DNA from: Neocallimastix lanati (nom. inval.)
Lineage: Eukaryota > Neocallimastigomycota > Neocallimastigomycetes > Neocallimastigales > Neocallimastigaceae
NCBI GenBank assembly: GCA_016946835.1
Contig: JACVTC010000029.1
Coordinates: 215,001 to 279,000, forward strand
DNA: 64,000 nt
Direction: 5' to 3'
Shown here piece by piece: positions 1 through 10,100 of the stretch. Within the stretch, counting starts at the first letter, position 1; every line of letters starts with the position of its first letter. Made by a program: the position numbers and the translations under genes. The notes beneath the pieces were generated by a model that was not told the origin of the DNA, did no database searches, and saw only the letters and a program-made list of their open reading frames with translations.

Positions 1-327
1 TTTATCAAATATGCGTTTTGATTTTATATCAGAAGGAATCAAACTTTTTTTTATTTCATCTTTAATTTTATGTTTTATTAATGATTTGGATGCATTAATT
101 TCATTACCAGGATGATTATGTGAAGAATCATAATTTAAAACCTCTTTATTATCATTTAAAATAATAAAAGACTTACATTTATTTAATGTTTTATATTCTG
201 TACATCTATATATTTTTGTATTATCTTTTTTTAATTTTGAAAAATTATATTTAAATTTTCGATCTATAATTATTTGCTCTTTTCCTCGATTTGTTTCACT
301 TATATCAATTTTTAGATTTCCCTCCAT
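1..327 (-). CDS. FLYWCH-type zinc-finger protein, N-terminal part (runs off left edge)
   Basis: An ATG at 327 (minus strand) opens a frame that stays open for all 109 codons to the window edge. The product has one FLYWCH-like finger: an aromatic pair (FKYNF) near residue 26, then IYRC (Cys42), NKC (Cys51) and a terminal HNH motif (residues 70-72), which gives the usual C-x8-C and H-x-H ligand set. After it comes a charged segment (KHKIKDEIKK) like the linker that often leads into a MULE-type transposase domain. FLYWCH fingers bind DNA and are common at the N-terminus of Mutator-like transposases and in expanded fungal families. Which of these this is cannot be told because the rest lies outside the window. 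The upstream region is T/A-rich with no clear promoter. Confidence 0.7.
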   Translation of the reverse strand, partial: MEGNLKIDISETNRGKEQIIIDRKFKYNFSKLKKDNTKIYRCTEYKTLNKCKSFIILNDNKEVLNYDSSHNHPGNEINASKSLIKHKIKDEIKKSLIPSDIKSKRIFDK

Positions 328-1681
328 CAAAATTTTTAATATAAATATTAATAAATATGAAATATTTATTTTTTATTTTTTATTTAATATGTATTTTCAA
401 TTTTTTTAAAAATTACAGTTATAAATATAAATAAATATGAAAATATTTTATTTTATTTCAAGAAAATTACTAATAAAATATTTTATTTCAAGAAAATTAC
501 TAAAAAAATATTTATCTTTTCTTTTTTTTATTTTATTTTTTTATTATAAAATAAAATATTTATTTAATTATTATTTATTTATTTATTTATATAATAAAAA
601 ATTACAGTTATAAATATAAATAAAAATGAAAATATTTTATTTTATTTTTTTTTGTATTTTATATTTTTTGTATTTTATTTTTTTAATCTTTTTTATTTTT
701 TTTAATTTTTTTTATTTTTTTTATTTTTTTATTTTTTTTATTTTTTTATTTTTTTATTTTTTTATTTTTTATTATCAAATATATATTAAATTATGAAATT
801 ATTATAAAATAAAATATTTATTTAATTATTATTTAATTATTTATTTATATAAAAAAATTTTATTATAATACGCCATCTCAAAAAACATGTGGCTTATATC
901 TATTCACGTGCAGTTCCGAAACGCGCTCTCCCCATTTTTAAATAATCTAACAATGAATCAATTATGTAAATTTCTTTAATATTTTAAGTTCTCTATTTTA
1001 TTTTTTCTATTTCTCCATAAAATCCAAATATCTAAATTAATTTTAAATATATATTAATCATCATTGTAATAATAATGAATAATAATGATAGAAGTTTAAT
1101 GATTATAACTTAATTATAAAATACTTTGAAATCAATAAATGTAGATTTTCGATAGATAAACTTTATCTATTTGTATATAACTCATGTTACTCATGTTTAT
1201 ATTTATTATTTTATTATAATTTTCATAATGAAGGTATGTATTATGATTATTTTTAATTATTTATTTTTTAATCCATTTCACATTAGATTTAATAATATTA
1301 CTATTAATAGAATGAATCCATTTCATTCTAGGAATTATTATTCTATTAAATTTACATTAAATATTTGGGATATTATGTTTTAAATTATTTTGAATGAAAT
1401 CACTAATATATATCTCCTTCATTATTGCTTATATATATATATGTTTGATTTGAATGAATACAAGTTAAAATAACTATATAATAAATAATATGTTTTGTGG
1501 TTTAACAAAAATCATTATTTAATATATGTTTGTTTAAATTTTCGTAATGTATATTATTAATTGGTGTGTTTTGAATAAGTTTGATATAATGAGTAATTCT
1601 TTATATTTTTGAATGTGGGAAATTTAAAATATTATGAAGTTTAATGTATAATTTTGTTTAATTTCGACTTTTAGCATTTAC
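328..1681. other. Intergenic AT-rich DNA with short direct repeats and a small GC island
   Basis: No supportable gene. Bases 400-860 hold two rounds of imperfect direct repeats (a block around AAATTACAGTTATAAATATA at 410 and 599; another around TATTATAAAATAAAATATT at 541 and 797), separated by T-rich tandem tracts. A small GC-richer island at about 880-940 contains a CACGTG E-box at 905-910. A 70-codon ORF at 1171-1383 is low-complexity, contains a duplicated segment built on ATGAATCCATTTCA, and is judged spurious. Confidence 0.5.
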
Positions 1682-2200
1682 TTAATTGTTTATGGAATTG
1701 AGTAAATCATTAATATCTTCGGCTAGAATTTTATTTGCTTTATTAGAAATATGTGTAAAATCTCGCCAAAAATAATTATCAAGTAAATCACCTCTATGTG
1801 AAGGGCTCCATGCCTCTATTCCTGATTTAAAATTATAATCTTTATAGTGATTTATAATATAATTATATTCTTTATTTGTATCATAAATAATAATATTAAT
1901 ATTTTTATATTTATTAAATAAATATTCAGCCTTTTTTACTAATAAAGAATTAAAAAAAAGTATATCAGATTTTATATATTTATATTTTTGATTGGCATTA
2001 ATAGGCGCTTTATCAAATGGGGATAGATTCATTATTAAATAATTTCTTATACCAATATTATATGCGTTTTCAAGTTTATCAAATAAAATATCAACTATAT
2101 CATTTAAATTTTCATTTATTGTTTTATTATTATTGACCCAATGTACATCGAAAATATCATTTGAGCCCATATATATAGTAAATAAAGTATTATTACAACT
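1682..2200 (-). pseudogene. Second half of the second SGNH domain, in frame after the TAG
   Basis: The frame of the upstream esterase resumes directly after TAG 2201-2203 with no shift and runs to the stop at 1682-1684. It carries block III MGSND (intact Asn) and block V FWRDFTH with the catalytic Asp/His, then the family's usual C-terminus (EDINDLLNSINN). Uninterrupted, the two parts would make a 664-residue protein with two SGNH domains. An internal ATG at 2170 exists, but a protein starting there would lack the catalytic Ser, so separate function is unlikely. It is either a recent nonsense mutation or a readthrough stop. Confidence 0.7.
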
Positions 2201-3676
2201 CTATTTACTAAAATATTTTTTACCGTTTGACATTCTTTCATAGAATAATTCATATTGCTTTATAAAATCTATTGGATAGTTTACTCTATAAGTAATATTT
2301 TGACTGACTACTGCTCCATTTGTTGCAAAATTCCAGAGGGTCATATTATGAATATCAGATAATCGTAATGGCCAGTTTTTTCTATTAGAAAGGATAGCTT
2401 CAGAAAATTTCATCGTTTCAAAATCAGTTCCAGTAAAGGAATGAGAATCACCAAATACAATTAAATTTTCAATTTCATTATAATTAAATTTTGTAGAATT
2501 AGATAACAATAATTTTGAAGAATTTTTGTTTTCAGAAATTTTATCAATTTTAAGAAATTCATTAATTTTTTCACTAAAAATAGAGTTTGCTTTATAAGTG
2601 GTATGAGTTAAGTCACTCCAAAAGAAATCTTCAACATTTTTATCCTTATTTAAAACCCAAGCATCCTTACAATTATTAAATTCATAATTATAACAATGTT
2701 CAATAATTCCATCAATTAAATAATTAATGTCATAAAAAAATATATTTAAATCATTTTTTGTTTTAAAATAATAATTTACTTTATTTTTTAAAATTTCATT
2801 ATAATAATTTATATTAAAATTCATATAATTTATTTTCCCACTTTTATTGTAAGGGGTTTTATTTAAATAAAAAATATTTAATATTAAAAAGTTTCGAGCG
2901 CCATCATTATATAATTTCTCAATAACATCAAACATATTTGAAATTATTTGTTCACTTAATTTTTCGATATTTGATTTTTCTGGAATTCTTATTATATCTT
3001 CTGACCCAATCCAAATGGCAAAAAGAGAATTTGAGCTTTTCCATTCACCATTAAAATATTTATTAAATGTCATTTTTTCAAAAAAATGATTATATTGATC
3101 AAAAAAATCATGATCACTTTTAACTATATTTTTATTTATTGTTGAAGCTGGGATAGCGAAATCCCATAGTTTCATATTTTTTAATTCAATCAATTTTAAC
3201 GGCCAATTTTTCCCAAGTGATCGATTATCTCCTGTGTAGGACATATCTAAAAAATTCGTATTAACTGAAGAATATGAATCCCCAAAAACAAACAAATTTT
3301 CTATTTTATTATAATCAAAATTTGTTGAATAAGATAAAAGTGTTACTGAAAAGTTTTTTTTCTCAGAAAGTATATTATTTTCAGAAGTTTTATTATTCTC
3401 AAAGATTTCATTATTTTCAGAGATTTTATTATTCTCAAAGACTTCATTATTTTCAGAGATTTTATTATTCTCATGAATTTTATTTTTATCTAATATATTT
3501 AAAGAAGAACATTTTTTACAAAATTTTTTTAATTTTTTATTATTATGATTACATTTTTTCTTGCAACGTAATAATATTTTTGATTCTTTGATATTTTTTT
3601 CAGCAAATGTATAGTTTATTAATAATATAGCAAAAATCAATATGGTAATAATAGAATACTTATTTCTTAGATTCAT
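2201..3676 (-). CDS. Secreted tandem GDSL/SGNH (CE16-like) esterase, stopped inside its second domain
   Basis: 491 codons from ATG at 3676. Residues 1-25 are a signal peptide. A basic Cys cluster follows (C-x3-C-x10-C-x2-C, about residues 38-56), then a short tandem linker of ENNKISENNE-type units (about 70-110). The first SGNH domain (about 125-375) has block I FGDSYS with the catalytic Ser, NWPLKL and block V DLTH with the catalytic Asp/His. Its block III reads GSED where the family has GxND, so the oxyanion Asn is replaced by Glu and activity is uncertain. A second domain starts at about residue 405 with FGDSHS and NWPLRL, then hits TAG at 2201-2203. The missing half continues in the same frame downstream. 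CE16 enzymes remove acetyl groups from hemicellulose-derived sugars; here the substrate is inferred. The 5' flank shares a short motif (ATATTGAAA) with the paralogue at 22557. Confidence 0.75.
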   Translation of the reverse strand: MNLRNKYSIITILIFAILLINYTFAEKNIKESKILLRCKKKCNHNNKKLKKFCKKCSSLNILDKNKIHENNKISENNEVFENNKISENNEIFENNKTSENNILSEKKNFSVTLLSYSTNFDYNKIENLFVFGDSYSSVNTNFLDMSYTGDNRSLGKNWPLKLIELKNMKLWDFAIPASTINKNIVKSDHDFFDQYNHFFEKMTFNKYFNGEWKSSNSLFAIWIGSEDIIRIPEKSNIEKLSEQIISNMFDVIEKLYNDGARNFLILNIFYLNKTPYNKSGKINYMNFNINYYNEILKNKVNYYFKTKNDLNIFFYDINYLIDGIIEHCYNYEFNNCKDAWVLNKDKNVEDFFWSDLTHTTYKANSIFSEKINEFLKIDKISENKNSSKLLLSNSTKFNYNEIENLIVFGDSHSFTGTDFETMKFSEAILSNRKNWPLRLSDIHNMTLWNFATNGAVVSQNITYRVNYPIDFIKQYELFYERMSNGKKYFSK

Positions 3677-4495
3677 CTTTTGTTAGTATGCGTTATTTCA
3701 ATATGAAAATTATTTGAATTAATAATATTCTTAATTCTATTTTTTAATTTATATTCCATATATTAAATAAAGTAATTTATGATAATATTTATTTATTTTC
3801 TAAATCTGAATCACTTCGTTTATATATATTTTATCTTATAAACTATGAATTTTATTAATTTAATTGAATTTCAAAATATAATTTTTAATTTCCAATTTTA
3901 AATTTAATATTTAAAATTTTCAAAATCTTAAAATGTTTTTTTTTTTTTTTTTTTTTGATATAGGTTATTTTACTATTCTTAATAATAATTTGTTTAAAAT
4001 CGATTTTATTGTTAAATTTATTGATTATAGGAAATTTAAATTTTAAATTTATTTTACAATTCTTGAAAATTGGATAATTTATTTTTAATCTAAAATTATT
4101 TATTTTAATTTAAATTTATTTTATTACTAGAAATTTAATTTTACACTCCAATTGTTAATATTAAATGTGATTTGTTATATACCTATTAATACTAAATTTG
4201 TATTCTCATTTTGTTGAAAGATAAACGTTAATTTTCTCAATGTTTATTTAATGTATAATACATCTTTTAATTTAATATTTTTGTTTTATTTTTTTTTTAA
4301 TATTTATTAAATTCTAAATAATATATTTTATTAATTAATATTTCGTATTTGAAAGCATGACAATCTTTATTTAGTCTGTGAGAAGGTACTTTTATAATAT
4401 TTATTTACTTTGTTTCTTTATTTACAACTTTTAGATCATTTTAGTTTTAAATTTTAATTTTAAATATTTGGAAATTTAATATTTTCAAAACTTTT
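3677..4495. other. Intergenic AT-rich DNA
   Basis: About 60 bases of likely promoter and 5' UTR lie next to the esterase start. The rest is low-complexity AT sequence with a T tract at about 3940-3957. No gene, LTR or RNA is visible. Confidence 0.4.
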
Positions 4496-4744
4496 TGTGA
4501 AGAACAAACTTAAGACAAACACTATATTAAGAAAAACAATATAACGAAGTATTTTATGTTACGAGTAATATTATAAAATATTTATTAATAATTTTTATTA
4601 TGAAGATATATATTCTTGAAAAGATATTTTTAAATTAAATTTATTTCATATTTTTATATATTATTTAATTTAATTAGAGATTAATTATTGGTTGATATGA
4701 ATTAATAATATAAATAAATGTATGTATCGATTTTTTCTTTAACA
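4496..4744 (-). repeat. Solo LTR of the element-1 family, diverged
   Basis: 249 bp that align along their length with the 269-bp LTRs of element 1. As written it begins TGTGAAGAAC and ends TTTAACA, so on the minus strand it runs TG...CA. It has many substitutions and small deletions, no adjacent primer site and no polypurine tract, which fits an old LTR-LTR recombination remnant. Confidence 0.75.
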
Positions 4745-4767
4745 CTTTTTTTAATGAATGGGATAAT

Positions 4768-4810
4768 CCCTAAATGAGTATAAAGTGTTTCACTTTATAC
4801 TCATTTAGGG
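4768..4810. repeat. Perfect palindrome: 20-bp arms, 3-base loop
   Basis: Arms 4768-4787 and 4791-4810 are exact reverse complements (starting CCCTAAATGAG) around the loop TTT. It lies just after a solo LTR and about 400 bp downstream, in minus orientation, of the capping-enzyme relic. On the minus strand a short open stretch with a TAA (around 4840) ends just before it. Possible roles: RNA 3'-end hairpin, protein site, or mobile-element end. Confidence 0.7.
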
Positions 4811-5164
4811 AATTTAATTATTATATATTAAATTTCAGCAGTTTTCTTCTTAACATGATTTTCTTGAGAGTCATTGATAATCATGATATCTTTACTAATA
4901 TATTTTATATTTTATGACAAAGAGTTACAATCACTTTTTTTTTTTTTTTTTTTGTGTACATTTAAAGCTTAATTTTCATATTTCATTTATTTTAACAATT
5001 ATTTATTATTAATTATTTTTATTATTATATATATTTCATGGATGTGGTAATTTTATGAAGTTGCATTTGTAATGTAGCGGTAAATTTGTTGTATTTGACA
5101 CCATAAATGTTTTATATTTTTTAATACATTTTAAATAATTTTATTGAATATTAACTAATTATAT
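4811..5164. other. Intergenic
   Basis: AT-rich; includes an 18-base T tract at about 4936-4953. On the minus strand a short open stretch (MIINDSQENH...) ends near 4840; too short to call. Confidence 0.3.
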
Positions 5165-6300
5165 TAAACTTATATTTTACAAATATTTTTATTACTTTTT
5201 CACTGTTAATTACATTTTCATAATGTTCTGTTAAATTGGAATTTTCAAAATTTACAAACATTATATTATCACATTCTTTATGCAAATATCATAAAGCGCC
5301 TAATAAATAAACAGGTAATTCTTTGTGTAATGAATCTAAAAATTTATTTTTATTTGTATCAAAACATCGTCGATATTTATGTAAGGAGAATTGATATTAC
5401 CATTAAATAAGCTATAATCCATAAAAAGAACTATAAATTTTCATTGATATTTTCTAATATTGTTCAACATAATTTCAACGTCATTATAATTGAAATCATT
5501 AAGGGCAAAAAAGCACGTAGCAATATTAAACGAGTTTTTTAATTTAATATTTTGAATAGTATTCGGATAAATGATGATACTATTCTTAATGTCTGAATTT
5601 TTTAATTCTTTCTTTTAAATTTTTTAATTTCACTTTATAGGGTTTTAACATATGTAATTTTTCCGAAGTATTTCCATTTATGAATATCTCCACCATTCCT
5701 AGAACCTATATCAATTAAGTTTCCTTTATATTCATTAAGTATATTTTGTTTTATTCCATTATGATATTTACGCATTAAGGTATTAGAATCTGATAAAAAT
5801 ATATCAATATTAATTAATTGAAAAGAAGCAAGAACTATACTATTGAAAGTATATAACCTATTAGAAGTCCATTTATCTTCCCATTCTTTCACAAATATGC
5901 CTTTATCCATATCGAATTCAATAATTAAAGAATTTTTTTTCTTTAACCAGTTGATAGTAAACAATATATTTATTGAAAGGAGTATCATTTAAAATATTTA
6001 CTTGTTTACCGTAATAAGTGATACTTTTACTTTTTATCACGATTCAACTTTTTATGTTGAATATACTTTAAACAAATTTTTTAAAATTCGCTAATATCAA
6101 TTTTAGATTTGACTTTTTTAATTGAATGTTGCTTAGCGTAAAAATAACGATAATCAAATCGAAGATCTACTGTATTGCTTGTTTTAATCATATAAACTCT
6201 AATATTTTCAACCATATGGCTATCAAAAAGAATGACATTTTGCATAGTATAAATGGAAGTACCATCCGTAATAATAATACCATCATTTTAAACAAAATTT
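5165..6300 (-). pseudogene. Decayed mRNA-capping-enzyme-like relic, NCLDV type
   Basis: The best piece is a 117-codon frame at 5635-5988 (minus). It carries MRKYHN-IK followed by LIDIGSRNGGDIHKWK, which matches the start and SAM-binding motif I of the mRNA cap guanine-N7 methyltransferase domain (usual form D-x-G-x-G-x-GGD-x-x-KW). Broken frames downstream (about 5165-5634) contain a CFFAL-like segment and further methyltransferase-like text. Broken frames upstream (about 6060-6300) contain NTVDLRFDYRYF-like text that could come from the guanylyltransferase end. The order guanylyltransferase then methyltransferase is that of the fused capping enzymes of large DNA viruses of the asfar/mimi type. 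Multiple stops and frameshifts mean no function is expected. A cellular cap methyltransferase relic is the alternative. The motif-I call is fairly firm; the viral origin is inference. Confidence 0.5.
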
Positions 6301-6772
6301 TTATTTTCATTTGTTAAATGACAATATTAATGTGTCAAACATAATATCTACCAATCATATTTTACATGTAAACAAAATAAGAATAGAAAATTAAAGATAG
6401 TTCATAAAATATTATTATTCTTAATTTTTCATATAATAAATAAAAACGATATATTAATATCACTGTAAAGATATTTATATATCTTTAATAAATTTATGTA
6501 ATTCATTATTACATTAATTTATATATGAAATTTTTGCCACGATATCTTGAATAAAATTATGTAATTTACATTAATTTATGAATTAAAACATATTTCAATA
6601 AATTTATGTAAACGAAAAATCATACATCAAATTTACGTACATGAATTAAATACTTTAAATAATTATTTCTTCTTAAATTAATAATTGAAATTTAAAATTA
6701 TAAATTAGAACTTAAATTATTTAAATTTATATTTATTAAATATGAAATTAAATATTTTAGTCACAAAAAATT
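6301..6772. other. Intergenic AT-rich DNA left of element 1
   Basis: Contains short repeats built on AATTTATGTAAT; no gene seen. Confidence 0.3.
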
Positions 6773-7041
6773 TGTGAAAAACAAATTTATAAATCTAAGA
6801 CAAACACTGTATTAATAAAAACAATATAACAAAGTATTTTATGTTATGAGTAATATTATAAAATGTTTATTAATAATTTTTATTATGAGGATATATATAT
6901 TTTTCTAAGAGATATTTTTACATTAAATTTATTTCATATTTTATATCTTAGTTAACATTATTTAATTTAATTAAAGATTAATTATTGGTTGATATAAATT
7001 AATAATATAAATAAATGTATGTAACGATTTCGTCTCTAACA
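6773..7041 (-). repeat. 3' LTR of element 1
   Basis: 269 bp, TGTTAGAGACG...TTTTTCACA on the minus strand; reads the same as the 5' LTR at 12516-12784. Confidence 0.92.
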
Positions 7042-7081
7042 TTCCCCCACAATTATAACCTATTTTTTAAGGTTATAATTG
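7042..7081 (-). promoter_or_regulatory. Polypurine tract with adjacent hairpin (element 1)
   Basis: On the minus strand an 11-bp-arm hairpin (arms 7050-7060 and 7071-7081, CAATTATAACC/GGTTATAATTG) comes directly before the purine run GTGGGGGAA, which abuts the 3' LTR. The purine run should prime plus-strand DNA synthesis. The hairpin recurs at this place in the other elements with different bases. Confidence 0.75.
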
Positions 7082-7109
7082 TTTATTTTTTTATTTTAAA
7101 AAACTTAAG

Positions 7110-10100
7110 TTAATAAATTTTTAAGTCCATTGGCTGTGTTAATAATGAATTTCTAAATTTATCCATAGAAGATCCGTTTAGATATTTCGTAAAGCCATCT
7201 GCTAAATTGTTTTGAGATTTTACATATTTCAATATTATTTTATTGCTCTTTACTAATTCTCTTACATAGTGCAATCTTATGTCCATATGCTTTGTTCTTG
7301 GATTAATCGATTGGTTTTTTGCATTATAGATTGCGGCTTTATTGTCTATGTTGACTTCAATACCACTGATGTTGTATTTTAATTCCTTCAATAAATTTAT
7401 GTACCACATGCAATGTTTGCTACATTCGCTAAGACTATAATATTCGGCCTCAACTGTGGAAGTCGATACACAATGCTGTAGTTTTGAACACCAACTAGTA
7501 GGTGAATCTCCTATTGTAATTACAAATCCTGTAGTCGATCTTCTTGTTTTTGTGTCCCCAGCGTAGTCTGCATCTACGAAAGCTTTGACATTTGAGTTTC
7601 TTAATATGTTAATACCATATTTTATTGTTCCCTTTAAATATTTTAATATTCGTTTTAAATTTTCCCAATCTTCCAAGTTAGGTTCTTTTGATTTTTGTGC
7701 CGCTTTGGATACTGCATATAATATATCGGGTCTAGTACAGATACCTAAGTATAATAAGCTTCCAACAGCGCTTCTATAAGTAGTTTCATTCATTTTCGTT
7801 TTTCTTAATTCTTCATTTTCAATTGGTGTTATATTACGAATAGGAGTAGCACTTGACAATCCATATTTGATAATTATATCGTTTATATATCTTTCTTGAT
7901 TTAAGAAATAACCGTTTTTATGCTTTACAAATTTTATTCCTATTATGAAATTGACTTCACCGATTTCTTTTATTTTGAATTTATTTTTTATCATATTTTT
8001 GATTTGATCTACTTTTGCTTTGTTACCTGCAAGTAGTATATCGTCCACATAAACAGCTATGAGGCATGTAATCTTGTTATGTTTATCTGTTGTAAAGTAT
8101 ATACATGGTTCACAAGTCAATCTTTTGAAGCCAATGTTTAGTAGATGCCCATTTAATTCATTGTTCCATTCCATTCCGCTTTGCTTTAAACCATATATGG
8201 CTTTCTTGAGTTTCCAGATGTATTTCTTGTGATCGGGATGTCCTTTTGGAGGCTCCATGTATATTTCTTCCTTTAGATGAGCGTTTAAATAAGCAGCATT
8301 AACATCTATTTGTTCTATTTGGAAATTATTTCTTGCAGCTATATGTGTAAATATTCTTATCGAATCTAGTTTTAAGGTGGGTGCAAATGTATCTTTATAG
8401 TCTATTCCATGTTGCTGTGTGAACCCTTTTGCTACAAGTCTTGTTTTTCTTTTGACTATGTCCCCTTTAGAATTTCTTTTGTATTTGAATATTAGTCTGG
8501 ATTTGATAATATTAGCTTCTTCTGGGATTTCATCTTTATTTACTTGTTCATAAACTTTTAGGTCTCTCAAGTTGCCAAATTCATTTTCAGCAGAGTTAAA
8601 CCATTCTTCTTGATCTTCGAGGTTGTATATATCGTCATAGTCTAAAGGTTCTCTTAAATTTTTATTTAATACTTGATTGTTACATATAAAAGTATTATTA
8701 TTGTTAGGTGTTTGGTTTCCTTTAACTTTATTGTTTTGGTTGCTTATAATACTGTTGATATTCATATCGTTTGTTTCAGAATGAATGTTCGTATTTAAAT
8801 GATTAGTGTTGATGTTATTATCATTGCTTTGAGTAGTATTAATAGTGTTATTTTGATTATTATTGATGTTGTTATTTTTGATAGTGCTGGTAACTTTGGG
8901 TTGATTTGTGCTATTAGTTGTATTTAGAGTAGAAGTGTTATTAGTGTTTTGGTCTTTTCCTTGTTTATTGAAATGAACTGTGTTTTTGTTTATGCTGTTT
9001 TCTGGAATAAATATTGATGCTGGTTTTGCGTTAATAGGATTTTTTGTGTAAGAGTTATTGTAGTAATAAGAACTACTATTCCCCCAAATTTCATAATTGG
9101 GAATAAAATTTTGATGGTCAGTACAGCAATTAGTCGTATAAAAATCTCCAGGATTGGATTCAAAAAATTCAACACTACGTGAAAGTATTATTTTATTGTT
9201 AGATGTGTCTAAAATTTTATAAGCTCTGGGGTTATCTGAATAACCAAGAAAAATACCAGGAGAAGCATTATTCTGAAATTTTGTTCTAAAGGATTTTGGG
9301 ATGTAGTAATAGACTTTACATCCAAATACTCTTATATTTGAATAATCTACTTTTGATTTGTTTAGCCGTTCATATGGGATGATGTTGTTGATTCCACGAT
9401 GTGGTAGTCGATTATGTATATAATTAGAGGTGTGAACGGCGTCTTCCCAAAAGTGTTTACTCAGCTTAGCATCGTTAAGCATTACTTTGGCAGATGAGAT
9501 TAGAGTTCCATTGAATCGCTCAGCTCTTCCATTTTGCTGAGGATTGTGTGGAACAGTAAATTGTTGAATGATTCCGTAAGATTGACAGAAGTCCTTGAAG
9601 TTATTATTGCGGAATTCCGTACCATTATCAGACCGTAAATATTTTATTCTAGTATTGTACAAATTTTTTACGTTATTGAACCATTTATAAAAAGCGGGAA
9701 ATGTGTAATCTTTACCTTTTAGAAAAAGAACCCATCCGTATCTAGAGTAATCGTCTAAAATAGTAAAAAAATATTTGTTTCCGTGAATGGATTCAGGTAA
9801 TGGACCTACCAAGTCCAAGTGTAGTAGTTCAAAGATATGCTTAGTTGTATTGATATTTTTTGAATAAGGTTTGTTTTTAATCTTGGATTGAGCACATAGA
9901 GGACATTTTAATTTGATATCTGTCTTAAGTAATTTGTTTTTAATTGATTTTATATCGAAGTGACTAAACCTTCTGTGCCATAAATTTAATTTATCAGGAA
10001 TCTTCATGTTAATATAGTTGATTTCATCATTTGTGTTTCTGGTATTATTGTCGTGTAGAAATATACGTTGGGTTGATAACCAAATGTTGAATGTGTTATT

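Noticed and set aside
905-910. CACGTG E-box as a promoter
   Set aside because: One six-base match in a short GC island with no gene start within a few hundred bases; not enough support.
1171-1383. 70-codon ORF
   Set aside because: Low-complexity, Ile/Phe/Asn-rich, with an internal short duplication and no homology signal.
7585-7779. 64-codon plus-strand ORF
   Set aside because: Antisense shadow of the RNase H part of element 1; no family features.
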